The notes: generated from the letters alone by a model not told the origin. Positions 37,801 to 46,565 are shown, numbered from the stretch's first letter. The stretch is 64,000 nucleotides of DNA from Dysgonomonas sp. BGC7 (GCF_001261735.1 NZ_CVRP01000009.1:186001-250000), one strand, 5' to 3'. Numbers and translations are program-made.

Positions 37801-38093
37801 CTGCATTACACTATGGTACGCACGATAATAATAAAAATGGGCAGAGTAGCTTATTCTTATATGATGCCAAATATCTTCGTCTGAAAAATATAGAGGTTGG
37901 GTATAATATTCCTCAAAAAATACTTAAGAAATATAGTTTGCAGCAGGTGCGTATATATGCTCAAGCTCTTAATCTGATTACATGGGATGGATTGGATGAT
38001 GTAGATATAGATCCGGAAACAAAATCGGGAGATGGAGCCTCTTGGTATCCTATCCAGAAAGTATTCAACTTTGGTATAGATATAACATTCTAA
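34824..38093 (+). CDS. SusC/RagA-type TonB-linked outer-membrane transporter
   Basis: The 1089-residue transporter has a signal peptide (about 1-35), a CarboxypepD_reg-like domain (about 50-130) starting KGVVLDKSNNDPLIGVTVVV, and the SusC signature LQEVVVVGYTKQRKETMIGS. A TonB plug follows (ADLPGLI-like ALAGRLPGLIAN, then IVDGIERDM and ILKDASATAAYGIRGANG). The large barrel ends FNFGIDITF. It lacks an STN domain, so it is not set up for ECF/FecR signalling, unlike the SusC at 55051. It is paired with the SusD gene 15 bases downstream. Either the ATG at 34824 or the one at 34833 could be the start. Confidence 0.96.
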   Translation: MQIMKKIKKQIFASSQICFIAISSLLAVGSPLIANASDNIKDVKEVQQSKTTVKGVVLDKSNNDPLIGVTVVVKGTQVATMTDIDGKFSINMPYAEASLVFSYIGFQPVEVTPAGKKELAVLMDEDSKALQEVVVVGYTKQRKETMIGSIATITTKDLKQSPTANINNALAGRLPGLIANQYSGGEPGVDRSELFIRGKSTYGDQGAIVIVDGIERDMSYLAPEEIETFTILKDASATAAYGIRGANGVIVITTKRGKAAEKASVNFKASLGFNNPVKFPEYLGSADYAMLYNEARANDAKMTGSSLDDVKLFSQDAIDKFRRAKGDNSDGLGYNWDYYDFAFQTGVQEDVSLSIRGGSDRARYYVLANYFSQGGNYKYTDVTDFDTQAKFKRYNFRSNIDIDITKFLTARLDLGARITDRNAPGTTAGRLMTIAATQPPHLPILVEENNHPLNEEYISQNPYGMLYGDNLYRFNMLGELSRTGYLNEKNTYLNGSFSMTLDMAFLLKGLKADFNFSYDASEGRWLNRKLDTYKDGYREYPQYATFMPMEGSDVYMNPGYYSGSYKTGNKYSIDQTIGNGLTHNASDSRTYIQARLDYNNTFKDVHEFTGMLLANRSNRSVNNELAYRYQGITGRLAYYYDKKYLAEFNFGYNGSENFAPGKRYGFFPAGSLGWVISRESFMENASSWLDMLKIRTSFGLVGSDNVSSRFPYLSFYGGGSGYSFGEDFGTGLGGTAEGNLANANLTWEKSRKFNLGLDIGTFNQRLNLTVDFFHEYRYDIITDMSGDGIMGFPTVVGKNAPLANIGEVSNRGIDLEISWNDKIGKDIRYYIKPNLTFARNKLEYKAEVARKNEWRRETGRRLYENYVYVFDHFVADQAEADRLNAINYQPWGKLIPGDAVYKDLDRDGVVTDEDRTALGNPRSPELMFGIPLGIQYKNFDFSVLFQGAARTSILLNGPAVYDFPQFDQDKIGKVKRMHLDRWTPETASTAKYPALHYGTHDNNKNGQSSLFLYDAKYLRLKNIEVGYNIPQKILKKYSLQQVRIYAQALNLITWDGLDDVDIDPETKSGDGASWYPIQKVFNFGIDITF

Positions 38094-38108
38094 AAAAGTA
38101 AGAAGAAA

Positions 38109-40043
38109 ATGAAAAAAAGAAATTTATTATATACAATCGGATTATCTGTTGCGATGTTGATTTCCTCATCTTGTAATGATTATCTGGATAGGGATGACAA
38201 TGATCAGATAACTGAAAAAGAAGCTTTTTCTCGTTACGAAAAAGTAAATGAAATGGTTACTGATGTATATGCTGCTGCTAAAAAAGCCAATAGACCATTA
38301 GTATTTTTCGAACATTTTAGTTCCTCTGCAATCACAGATGAATGCGAAGGTACAAATGTTGAGGGAAATATTACAAATAACTTTAATAATGGAGCATGGA
38401 ATCCCAATTCACTTCCCGGAAGTTCGGGACAATATTGGTGGAATCTGTATGAGGGTATTCGTAAAACAAATTTGATTATTGAAAATGTTGTAAAATACAA
38501 TACGCCTGATAATCCGCTTCAGGACGGAGAATTAAGCTTTCGTATAGGAGAAGTGTATTTTATGCGTGCTTATTTCCATTTACTATTATTTCGTATGTAT
38601 GGAGAAGCTCCATACATTAACTGGAAAATAGAAGCAAACGAGTCTATGAATTTTAAAAAGGAGTCTGTTCATGCTATGGTCGAGAAAATGGTTGCAGATG
38701 CAGAAGAAGCATACAGAAGAGTTCCCGCTAAATATGTAAAAACCTCTCCTAACTTTGGCCGCATTGATAAGGGAGCGTGTCTTGGCCTTATTTCTATTGC
38801 CCGCTGGATGGCAGCAACACCTCTTTGGAATGGGGCAAAGACAGCAGGTTATCCTCAGACCCGTGTCTTCGAAAGCGAATATGGATATGATAAAAAACGT
38901 TGGGAAGCAGCTCGTGACGCAGCTAAGGCTGTTCTCGACTATGAGGTAGGCGGCTACAAACGTTATGCTCTATATACTAAATATACGAGTGCTGATTTTG
39001 ATGATCCTAATGGAGGAAATCTGAATGACAGTCGTGTATATAAAAGACTGTGGGATATGTTTTTTGATATGGATGCATTTGCAGGAGAGTGTGTTTTCTT
39101 CATCACTAAAGACAAAGATCAGGCTTGGCAAGGAGATGTTTATCCTCCTAGCAGAGGCGGTAGCTCTCGTCAACAACCTGTTCAGGAACAAGTTGATGAG
39201 TACGAATATATTGTAGGTAATTATGGTTATCCTATTTATTCTTCCGAAGCCCGTAAAGCAGGATACGACGATGCTAATCCGTACGAAAGAGGAACTCGTG
39301 ACCCACGTTTCTATCGTGATATAATCTATCATGGAGCCCCATATCGAGATAATAGTAATAATGCAAAAACAATGAATACTGCAAGTGGTTCTGATGCTAT
39401 TGGGGCGTCTAATGCTACAACTACGGGGTATTATCTACGCAAATTGCAAAAGGAATCATGGAATAATAATAGTAGTTTTAGTGTTAATGCTCCTGCAATA
39501 TGGAGGCTCCCTGAGTTTATTTATATTTATGCTGAAGCCGTGAACGAATTGGGTGAAGCGGATAAAATAGCCGAAGCTTACAACTTAGTAAATTCTGTGA
39601 GGGAGAGATCGTTTATGAAACCGATGCCACCTGAGGTTAAAACGGACAAAGCTCTTATGTTTCAATACATCCAACGTGAACGTAGAGTTGAATTCTTCTA
39701 TGAAAATAAACGTCCTTGGAGCTGTCGTCTATATTTGGAGCCTAATAGCAGAGACGAACTTTCAAAAGAAAGCCAGTGGAAAGCATCGGGTACAGATAAT
39801 TCTACCCGAACCAAGAACTATTGGGCTTCTAATTATGGATCTTTACCTAAATGTCAAAGGATGATAAACGGTATGCGTCCTGTAAAGAAAGCAAATGGAA
39901 AGATCGTAATAAGTGGGGAGAATTATGCAATGGAACGTTTCTGTGTCGAAGAAAGAGTATTCCAAAGCCAACACTATCTGTTTCCTATAATGCAGAGCGA
40001 ATTGCAGCGTACGCCATCTCTTATACAAAATCCAGGATGGTAA
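38109..40043 (+). CDS. SusD/RagB-type nutrient-binding lipoprotein
   Basis: The 644-residue lipoprotein has its lipobox at ISSSC, followed by NDYLDRDDNDQ, the standard SusD opening. Helical TPR-like segments follow, with WWNLYEGIRKTNLIIENV, then EVYFMRAYFHLLLFRMYGE, and a C-terminal RxxRRVEFFYENKRPW segment typical of the family. It forms the lid over the SusC barrel and binds the mannan fragments. Length is somewhat above the usual 500-600 residues. Confidence 0.96.
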   Translation: MKKRNLLYTIGLSVAMLISSSCNDYLDRDDNDQITEKEAFSRYEKVNEMVTDVYAAAKKANRPLVFFEHFSSSAITDECEGTNVEGNITNNFNNGAWNPNSLPGSSGQYWWNLYEGIRKTNLIIENVVKYNTPDNPLQDGELSFRIGEVYFMRAYFHLLLFRMYGEAPYINWKIEANESMNFKKESVHAMVEKMVADAEEAYRRVPAKYVKTSPNFGRIDKGACLGLISIARWMAATPLWNGAKTAGYPQTRVFESEYGYDKKRWEAARDAAKAVLDYEVGGYKRYALYTKYTSADFDDPNGGNLNDSRVYKRLWDMFFDMDAFAGECVFFITKDKDQAWQGDVYPPSRGGSSRQQPVQEQVDEYEYIVGNYGYPIYSSEARKAGYDDANPYERGTRDPRFYRDIIYHGAPYRDNSNNAKTMNTASGSDAIGASNATTTGYYLRKLQKESWNNNSSFSVNAPAIWRLPEFIYIYAEAVNELGEADKIAEAYNLVNSVRERSFMKPMPPEVKTDKALMFQYIQRERRVEFFYENKRPWSCRLYLEPNSRDELSKESQWKASGTDNSTRTKNYWASNYGSLPKCQRMINGMRPVKKANGKIVISGENYAMERFCVEERVFQSQHYLFPIMQSELQRTPSLIQNPGW

Positions 40044-40068
40044 TAAGTCTTATATTAAGAAAAACAAC

Positions 40069-41628
40069 ATGAATAATATGAATAATTATTTTAAATATAT
40101 AGCTACTCTTCTTTCGTTGTTGATATTGCTATCTTATTCCAGTTGCGATAATGATGATGATAACTCTACTTCTGTAGATTTGTATGAAATTGTAGTGGAT
40201 AAACCTGTAGTGCGTATTGGAGCTAATGAGGAAGCGACTGTAAAAATTGTATTCGGAAATGGAGGATATTCTGTGAAAAGCTTTGACTCGTCTATTGCTA
40301 CAGCATCTATTTCAGGAGATGTAATCACTATAAAAAGCCTTAATAAACTGGGTGCAACCACAGTTCAGATTCAGGACAAAGAAGGAGTCGTTGGTGATAT
40401 CACTGTTGCAGTAGGAGTTTTTGACTTAGAAGTAAATCATAAAGATATTTCTATGGAGCGAGGAAATAGCATATCATTAATTGTTAGTTCCGGAAATTTT
40501 TCAAGTAATGACGAACTCTCTATTTCTATTGCAGACCCTTCTATTATAAGTCTTGATAATACAGACCCTTATCGCCCTTACTATACTCTTAAAGGAGTAA
40601 GTATAGGCTCTACAACAGTTACTTTCACAGACCGATTGGGTAAAGAGGCTGTTGTAAATATTGAAATCACCCCTGTTGGTATCGAGACCGATCTTGTTGG
40701 CAAAGAAGCTGTAGTCGGAGTTAACAATAAGCTTGTCGTGAAAGTCTTGAAAGGTAATCTGAACTATGTGGCTACGCCTGAAGATGATGCTAAAGTAGCG
40801 GTAAGCGTGAAAGATAGTCTTGTGTATATTGTTGGTAAAGCAGAAGGTTCAACTCCTGTATTGCTTGAAGATGGAGAAGGGCAGCAATATAGTTTCACAG
40901 TAAATGTATCTAAGGTAAAACAGGTTGCTAATATGGGTTCATCTAATTATTTTAGCGTTCCATTCTATTTGAAGGGAGTTGCCGATCCGTCATTGAAGAG
41001 TGTTAATAATATTACTTATGAAGCTCGTTTCAGGATAGATCAGCATAATGGAGATGATAATGGTAATGCACGTATTAATACTATTATGGGTATTGAACAA
41101 ATATTCCTGATGCGTGTAGATGTGCATAAAGGAGATACCGGCGATAGATTCCTGCAACTTGCAGCAGATAAGAAGGGAAGCGTTCGATTTGAGGGCTCTA
41201 CAAAGATAGAAACAGGAATATGGTATAATGTAGCTGTGGTTCTTGATGGTTCTAAAACAGGAACTGACCGCCTTAAATTATATGTAAACGGTGTAGAAGA
41301 AACTCTACAATTATCGGCAGGTACTCCGGCAGATCTTAAAGAGATAGATCTTACTTCCAATTTCTTTATTGCTCAATCGGATGGTAAACGAAGACTTAAT
41401 GGTGCAATAAGCTATGCTCGTATTTGGACTAAAGCTTTAAGTGGATCTGATATTTCTAAATATAATGGTATATTTGTTGACCCTTCTACTTTAGGTTTAA
41501 CTGCTTATTGGGCTTTTAGCAATCCGGGAGCGGATGTACAGAAATTTGTGTCTTTAACGAATAACGATTTTGAAGCTATAGCGGCTAATAAAATAACGAC
41601 GTGGACTGTTGACCCTATTTTAGAATAA
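40069..41628 (+). CDS. Second Ig-repeat/LamG surface lipoprotein of the mannan locus
   Basis: The 519-residue lipoprotein has its lipobox at LSYSSC, followed by acidic DNDDDNST, a surface-export feature. Three Ig-like repeats (about 35-280) start with KIVFGNGGYSVKSFDSS. They closely resemble the repeats of the protein at 30273-32069. A LamG domain (about 300-515) has IWYNVAVVLDGSKTG and LKLYVNGVEET. The two proteins look like paralogues with different repeat numbers (three versus four). It probably binds glycan together with SusD. It is followed by a weak terminator-like hairpin. Confidence 0.8.
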   Translation: MNNMNNYFKYIATLLSLLILLSYSSCDNDDDNSTSVDLYEIVVDKPVVRIGANEEATVKIVFGNGGYSVKSFDSSIATASISGDVITIKSLNKLGATTVQIQDKEGVVGDITVAVGVFDLEVNHKDISMERGNSISLIVSSGNFSSNDELSISIADPSIISLDNTDPYRPYYTLKGVSIGSTTVTFTDRLGKEAVVNIEITPVGIETDLVGKEAVVGVNNKLVVKVLKGNLNYVATPEDDAKVAVSVKDSLVYIVGKAEGSTPVLLEDGEGQQYSFTVNVSKVKQVANMGSSNYFSVPFYLKGVADPSLKSVNNITYEARFRIDQHNGDDNGNARINTIMGIEQIFLMRVDVHKGDTGDRFLQLAADKKGSVRFEGSTKIETGIWYNVAVVLDGSKTGTDRLKLYVNGVEETLQLSAGTPADLKEIDLTSNFFIAQSDGKRRLNGAISYARIWTKALSGSDISKYNGIFVDPSTLGLTAYWAFSNPGADVQKFVSLTNNDFEAIAANKITTWTVDPILE

Positions 41629-41649
41629 GATTGTATAAAAATGATATAT

Positions 41650-41696
41650 AGAAAGAGAGGGCCTAAAAAGAAATACGACCTTCTCTTTCTTTTCTG
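41650..41696 (+). terminator. Weak terminator-like hairpin before GH130
   Basis: AGAAAGAGAGG (41650-41660) pairs with CC-T-TCTCTTTCT (41679-41690) with one bulge and an 18-base loop, followed by a T-rich stretch. It lies between the LamG lipoprotein and the GH130 gene and may reduce read-through. Confidence 0.5.
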
Positions 41697-41753
41697 AAAA
41701 AGTTGCATAAATAGTCATTGGTATTAATAGTAACTATAAAAGATAAAAAATTG

Positions 41754-42911
41754 ATGAAGTACGTTAGATTAATTGTAATTAGTGTTTTATTATTCTGTTC
41801 AGGAATGGTCTTTGGACAGAAAAAAACGTCGGAAGTAAATCGTTTGCCTGATTGGGCTTTTGGCGGATTCGTTCGTCCCGAGGGAGTAAATCCGGTAATT
41901 AAGCCAAATACAGCGACTAAGTTTTACTGTCCTATGCAGAAGGGTTCTGTGGGATGGGAAGAAAGTGATACATTCAATCCTGCTGCTGTAGTAAAGGATG
42001 GGAAGATCTTTGTATTATATAGAGCAGAGGATAACTCTGCTACCGGAGTTGGAAAACGCACTTCTCGTATAGGTCTTGCTGAGAGTTCCGATGGTATAAC
42101 AATGAAGTTGAGAGACAAGCCTGTGTTATATCCGGCCGAAGATAATGCAAAAGACCTTGAGTGGCGTGGAGGTTGTGAGGATCCCCGTGTTGCGGTTACT
42201 GAAGAAGGTTTATATGTAATGTTTTATACAGGTTGGAATAGGAGTGTTCCTCGTTTATGTGTAGCTACATCCCGTGACCTAATAACATGGGAGAAACATG
42301 GCTTAGCTTTTGGAAAAGCATATGATGGACGGTTTGAGAATTTGGAAAGTAAATCAGCCTCTATTGTAACAAAGCTGGTTGATGGAAAGCAAGTTATAGC
42401 AAAGGTTAATGGCAAATATCTTATGTATTGGGGCGAAAGAATGATTAATGCTGCGACTTCAGAAGATCTGATTAACTGGGAGCCTCAATTAAATGAGAAA
42501 AATGAATTGAAAGGATTGATTTACCCTCGTTACAAATATTTCGATAGTGCCTTAACTGAGTGTGGACCTCCTGCCATAATTACAGATAAAGGTATCTTAT
42601 TATTGTATAATGGTAAGAATCGAACAGATGATAGAAGAGATGAACGTTTCAATGCCGGAACATATAGTGCAGGGCAGGTTCTGTTTGATCTGAATAATCC
42701 ATATAAAGTAATCGGAAGGCTCGACGTGCCATTCTTTAGACCTATGGATGATTTCGAAAAAAGTGGACAGTATGTGGATGGTACTGTTTTTATTGAAGGG
42801 TTAGCATTTTATAAGAAGAAGTGGTATTTATATTATGGTTGTGCCGACTCTATGGTTGGTGTGGCTGTTTACGATCCTTCTAAAAAGAAACCTGGAGATC
42901 CGATAGAATAA
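41754..42911 (+). CDS. Secreted GH130 beta-mannoside hydrolase or phosphorylase
   Basis: The 385-residue protein has a signal peptide (LIVISVLLFCSGMVFGQ), then a five-bladed GH130 propeller. Typical motifs are TFNPAAVVKDGKIFVLYRAED, GGCEDPRVAV (Glu142, Asp143), TECGPPAI (Glu269) and FIEGLAFYKKKWYLYYGCAD (Glu348). Export to the periplasm, where phosphate use is less likely, and a mannan-locus position favour the beta-1,2-mannosidase branch known from yeast-mannan loci over phosphorylases. The frame is open from 41718, but the ATG at 41754 begins the signal peptide. It is the last gene of the locus. Confidence 0.9.
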   Translation: MKYVRLIVISVLLFCSGMVFGQKKTSEVNRLPDWAFGGFVRPEGVNPVIKPNTATKFYCPMQKGSVGWEESDTFNPAAVVKDGKIFVLYRAEDNSATGVGKRTSRIGLAESSDGITMKLRDKPVLYPAEDNAKDLEWRGGCEDPRVAVTEEGLYVMFYTGWNRSVPRLCVATSRDLITWEKHGLAFGKAYDGRFENLESKSASIVTKLVDGKQVIAKVNGKYLMYWGERMINAATSEDLINWEPQLNEKNELKGLIYPRYKYFDSALTECGPPAIITDKGILLLYNGKNRTDDRRDERFNAGTYSAGQVLFDLNNPYKVIGRLDVPFFRPMDDFEKSGQYVDGTVFIEGLAFYKKKWYLYYGCADSMVGVAVYDPSKKKPGDPIE

Positions 42912-42926
42912 TAAAAAACTAAATGT

Positions 42927-42978
42927 CTGTCATATAATATGGAAAATAGAATTAGTATACTTCCATATTATATGACAG
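42927..42978. terminator. Strong bidirectional terminator between GH130 and ccsBA
   Basis: A perfect 18-bp stem (42927-42944 with 42961-42978) surrounds a 16-base loop. It lies between two convergent genes, 15 bases after the GH130 stop and 7 bases from the ccsBA stop. A T-rich stretch follows on the plus strand, and a shorter A/T-rich stretch on the other. Confidence 0.85.
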
Positions 42979-42985
42979 CTTTATT

Positions 42986-45352
42986 TTAATGATGCCCCTG
43001 TTTATATAGTTCTTTTTCCAATGACTTATATCTGAGATAAGAGCTTATAATGAGAGTGAATATAATAATAAATACAATTATAGTCCATATCCATACTTTG
43101 TCAAACTCTATGCTTCCTGCATAGCTGTGCATACCTCCAAGAAAATAATTGACTCCAAAGTATGTCATCAATACCGATAAAAATGCTAGAAGACCAAAAA
43201 TATGGAATGATAAAGGATGAGAGAGACATTTTATATTCTTTTGATGTAAAATAAGACTATAGAGAAGGAATGTAATTAATGCCCAAACTTCTTTTGGATC
43301 CCATCCCCAATACCTGCCCCACGATATATTAGCCCACACAGCTCCTATAAATATTCCGCCGCCCAAAAAGAATAATGATGGATAAAGGCAGATCTCACTG
43401 TAAATTTTATTACGTTCCAACTGTTGAAATAGCTTAGATGTATCCTTCTTCCTTACAATCAATACTGATATAATTGAGATTAGACTATTTAGGGCTACAA
43501 ATGCCAGAAGAGTATATGCCAGCATAATAATAGAAACATGTATGCTCAGTAAGGGAGATGAAAGGACTGGGACTAAAGGCGTTATTTTAGGATTCATCAT
43601 TCCTAGATGAGCTACCAACAGACAGCAGCCGGATATGAGAAAGCCGAATGTTACAACAATTTTTATCTTTGAAGAAAATATCAAAGCTATTCCCATAGCA
43701 CACCATGCAACTAGCATCATCGTCTCGAATCCATTACTGAAAGGAAGTCTGCCTCCAATATATGTACGTAATCCGAGAGAGAACGTATGTACTAAAAAGC
43801 TGAAAAGAAGAGAGAAATAAAATATTTTGTGCAATACCTTCAACTTAGACTCAGGCAATATGAATACGGTCAGTAATGAAAGACAGCCCAAAGTCAGATT
43901 TAGCATAAAAAGGATAGATGTGAAATCTACTTTCAGATAGAATATCTCAGCATCTTTGTGCATTTGCGATGGTAGAAATTCTCCTCCATTTTTTTGTTGA
44001 AAAGTTGATATTTCCTTTATAACATTATTGGCTGCATTATTGTCGTTAGCCGATATTGCCTTGTAGTAGTCAAATAGCGAATTGCGGATGATTTGGATAC
44101 CGGCCTGCTCTTCGGGTGTTCGTAAATTTTGAGTAGGATAGAACCATTCCAGTCTGTTTTTCACAAGCTGAGGATACAATTGAAGTAAACCTCCACTGTG
44201 TAACATATTTATAAGTTGAATTTTCTCGTTGAGCTTTTCTACCTCTTTCTGTACCTCTGTCTTTTTTGCCCCTGTAATAATATCGTTATTCAAATAGTCG
44301 GCTAGCTTATAGTTATGTTCTTTGTCGAAGAAATCTTGTAAGGCGGCTTTCTCTGTTTCTGCATTCAATAATTTCTTTAATTCGGGACTATGCACTTCGA
44401 ACAAGGCTACCTGTTCCCATTTTTGAGGAAAGAAGAGGAAAGCCATTAAGAACTGATTAGAGTTGAGATAGCCAAATCTTGATTTTCCTGTTAGTTTTAA
44501 GGTGAAATCATGAGCAAATGTGGCAACAGGGGTTATACGTCCGTCGTATAGCATCCAGAGTTCACTAAATCTGTCGGCTTGTTCTCTTTCTACCGTAAGG
44601 CTATCAGGAGTAATGGTTTGTGCGCTTGAAGACAAAGGTGCGATGAATAAAAAGATTATCCCGATTTTCTTTAATAATGGATTGGATAATAACTTTCTAA
44701 AGGCATTATCTCGCGAAAAAAGAAGCCATAGCATAGCCACTGCAAACAAGGTATATCCCGAGTAAGTGAGACTGATGCCCCATATGTCTTTATTGACACT
44801 GAGTATGCTGGTTTGCAGGTCGTCTTCGAAAGAGGTCTGATAGAAACGATAGCCATCGTGACTAAATATATTATTCATGGAGACTATACCTGCAACGGAC
44901 CCTTGTGTATCATTGTCTTTTATTGAAATTTGAGAAATATAGTCGGCAGGAGAGCTTGTACCGGGATAGTAAGATATGTAGAAAGTATCTAGTTTTACAC
45001 TGAAATCTAACAGTATAGAGTCATTATCTGTTTTTATAAGTGTATTTTCTATGCCTTTGTTTAAGATTATATATCCTTGTTTAGCCGTTAGTTTAGTGCA
45101 TAGCGCTCCTGCCAATATTACAATGAATGAAATATGCAGTAATAGCAAGGGGCGATTTTTGTACAGTTTTCCTTTTATAATACCAAGAAGGCTTACTGCA
45201 ACCAGTAAGCCCCACAGTGCCGCAAACCACCAAGATCCATATATCTGAGAATAAACATAATCGCTTCCATTTGCTTTTTCTATAAAAGTAGCAATGGCGA
45301 GAATTATTATTATCGTAATAGTTGATATGAAAGGAAGTTTGGCAAGAGACAT
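42986..45352 (-). CDS. ccsBA: Cytochrome c biogenesis protein CcsBA (ResB-CcsA fusion)
   Basis: The 788-residue inner-membrane protein is the single-chain system II cytochrome c synthetase, which moves heme outward and attaches it to CxxCH proteins. The N-terminal ResB/CcsB-like half (about 1-470) has four membrane helices and a long periplasmic domain. The C-terminal CcsA half has several helices and the heme-handling WWD-type motif in ISWGRYWGWDPKEVWALITF (about 672-691). Conserved His residues flank this motif. Fused CcsBA is usual in Bacteroidota and Epsilonproteobacteria. It is encoded next to genes for c-type heme proteins, its natural clients. Confidence 0.94.
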   Translation of the reverse strand: MSLAKLPFISTITIIIILAIATFIEKANGSDYVYSQIYGSWWFAALWGLLVAVSLLGIIKGKLYKNRPLLLLHISFIVILAGALCTKLTAKQGYIILNKGIENTLIKTDNDSILLDFSVKLDTFYISYYPGTSSPADYISQISIKDNDTQGSVAGIVSMNNIFSHDGYRFYQTSFEDDLQTSILSVNKDIWGISLTYSGYTLFAVAMLWLLFSRDNAFRKLLSNPLLKKIGIIFLFIAPLSSSAQTITPDSLTVEREQADRFSELWMLYDGRITPVATFAHDFTLKLTGKSRFGYLNSNQFLMAFLFFPQKWEQVALFEVHSPELKKLLNAETEKAALQDFFDKEHNYKLADYLNNDIITGAKKTEVQKEVEKLNEKIQLINMLHSGGLLQLYPQLVKNRLEWFYPTQNLRTPEEQAGIQIIRNSLFDYYKAISANDNNAANNVIKEISTFQQKNGGEFLPSQMHKDAEIFYLKVDFTSILFMLNLTLGCLSLLTVFILPESKLKVLHKIFYFSLLFSFLVHTFSLGLRTYIGGRLPFSNGFETMMLVAWCAMGIALIFSSKIKIVVTFGFLISGCCLLVAHLGMMNPKITPLVPVLSSPLLSIHVSIIMLAYTLLAFVALNSLISIISVLIVRKKDTSKLFQQLERNKIYSEICLYPSLFFLGGGIFIGAVWANISWGRYWGWDPKEVWALITFLLYSLILHQKNIKCLSHPLSFHIFGLLAFLSVLMTYFGVNYFLGGMHSYAGSIEFDKVWIWTIIVFIIIFTLIISSYLRYKSLEKELYKQGHH

Positions 45353-45388
45353 AGTCCGATTTTCTTATTTAATAAAATTAATTCTAGT

Positions 45389-46528
45389 TTAGAAACACTC
45401 GAATCCGTTGTCTCCTATTTCTTTTATGGCAATACATTCTATCTCGATCAACCATCCCGGACGGCATACCGGAGCCCATACGATAACTTTGGGTGTAGAA
45501 GAATAATGTTTATTCATATAAGAAGATACAAATTCATAGTCAGCAGTATCGCGCAGATAGACTATCATTTGGGCAATATCATTCATTTGAGCATTCCCTT
45601 CAGCTAAAAGGACTTCTATGTTTTCGAGTGTACGTTCTATCTGCTTTTCAATTTTTGTAGGATATACAATCGCACCCTTGTTGTCTATACTGGCAGTACC
45701 CGAAACGTATATGTGTCGGCGGTCTCCATAGTCGACTGCTGTTGCTCGTTCGAAGGTAACCCCATACTCATAAGTGGGATTTAGATGAGTAAGTCCTTGT
45801 AGATATTTTATCTGTTCTTTCTCTATTCCTTCAATGGCATAAGCATCCATAAGAACCAAAGAGTTGGGGTCGAGATGTTTTCCCTCTATTCCTGTGCTGG
45901 CAATATAGTGAGTGTCAGAGGTTAAATCTTCACGTTCAAAGTATGCAGATCTTGCCTCTACCATTTTTCTATAATGTATATCTACTCCTTGTACATATAT
46001 CCAAGTACGTATGCAGTTATCTTTCAGCTTACAATTATATTTCTTCAACGTTTCGGTATATGTCTCGAATATATAGTCGGTTTCGGCATATTCATTCAGC
46101 ATAGGCTTTTGTAATTGTGTACTGTATAAATGTTTGTAAGCAGGTCTCTCAAGAATGCAGTTGCCTAAACTGTCTGTTTTAACTTTACTGTCACTAACCC
46201 AATACGTCCATACCGAAACTTTAGATCCGTTGAGAGGAGGTTGTTGCACGATTGATGTAGCCGAATCTAGTGGTGCTTTTTTTAAGAAATCAGCCTGATT
46301 AACGGCATCGCTGACAAAATAACGTTTTATTACAAGAGAGGCGTTTCCTAAACTTTCTTGTAACTTGTTGATAGATTCTTCAATATTATTAAATTGCTTT
46401 TCTGCACTTAGGTTATTGTTATTTACCTCTATCATCGCATGATATTCGGTAATACCGGCTTGGGACAAAAATGTAGCTATTGTAACTTTTACCGCCAAGT
46501 TATCCCAATTTATTACTTTATATTCCAC
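45389..46528 (-). CDS. Two-domain Rid-family (YjgF/chorismatase-like) protein
   Basis: The 379-residue protein has no signal peptide. The C-terminal half (about 250-375) is a clear Rid/YjgF domain with HIYVSGTASIDNKG, the QIERTLENIEVLLAEGNAQM helix and APVCRPGWLIEIECIAI. The Arg in that last segment fits the ligand-binding Arg. The N-terminal half (about 1-240) has a degenerate Rid-like fold with NCIRTWIYVQGVDIHYRKMV and HYIASTGIEG. This resembles two-domain enzymes such as FkbO-type chorismatases and other Rid homologues. Biochemical role unknown. A copy of the dispersed repeat lies 37 bases upstream, and it precedes ccsBA by 36 bases on the same strand. Confidence 0.75.
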   Translation of the reverse strand: MEYKVINWDNLAVKVTIATFLSQAGITEYHAMIEVNNNNLSAEKQFNNIEESINKLQESLGNASLVIKRYFVSDAVNQADFLKKAPLDSATSIVQQPPLNGSKVSVWTYWVSDSKVKTDSLGNCILERPAYKHLYSTQLQKPMLNEYAETDYIFETYTETLKKYNCKLKDNCIRTWIYVQGVDIHYRKMVEARSAYFEREDLTSDTHYIASTGIEGKHLDPNSLVLMDAYAIEGIEKEQIKYLQGLTHLNPTYEYGVTFERATAVDYGDRRHIYVSGTASIDNKGAIVYPTKIEKQIERTLENIEVLLAEGNAQMNDIAQMIVYLRDTADYEFVSSYMNKHYSSTPKVIVWAPVCRPGWLIEIECIAIKEIGDNGFECF

Positions 46529-46565
46529 AGTCTTTTTTATTATATTTAATTTCTTTTCAAAAGAA

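Noticed and set aside
18431-42911. High-mannose N-glycan utilization locus
   Set aside because: No GH18, GH20, GH163 or other chitobiose-core enzyme is present, while the GH76 endo-mannanase points to alpha-mannan.
41754-42911. GH130 protein as a cytoplasmic mannosyl phosphorylase
   Set aside because: A clear signal peptide directs it out of the cytoplasm, which fits the hydrolytic branch better.
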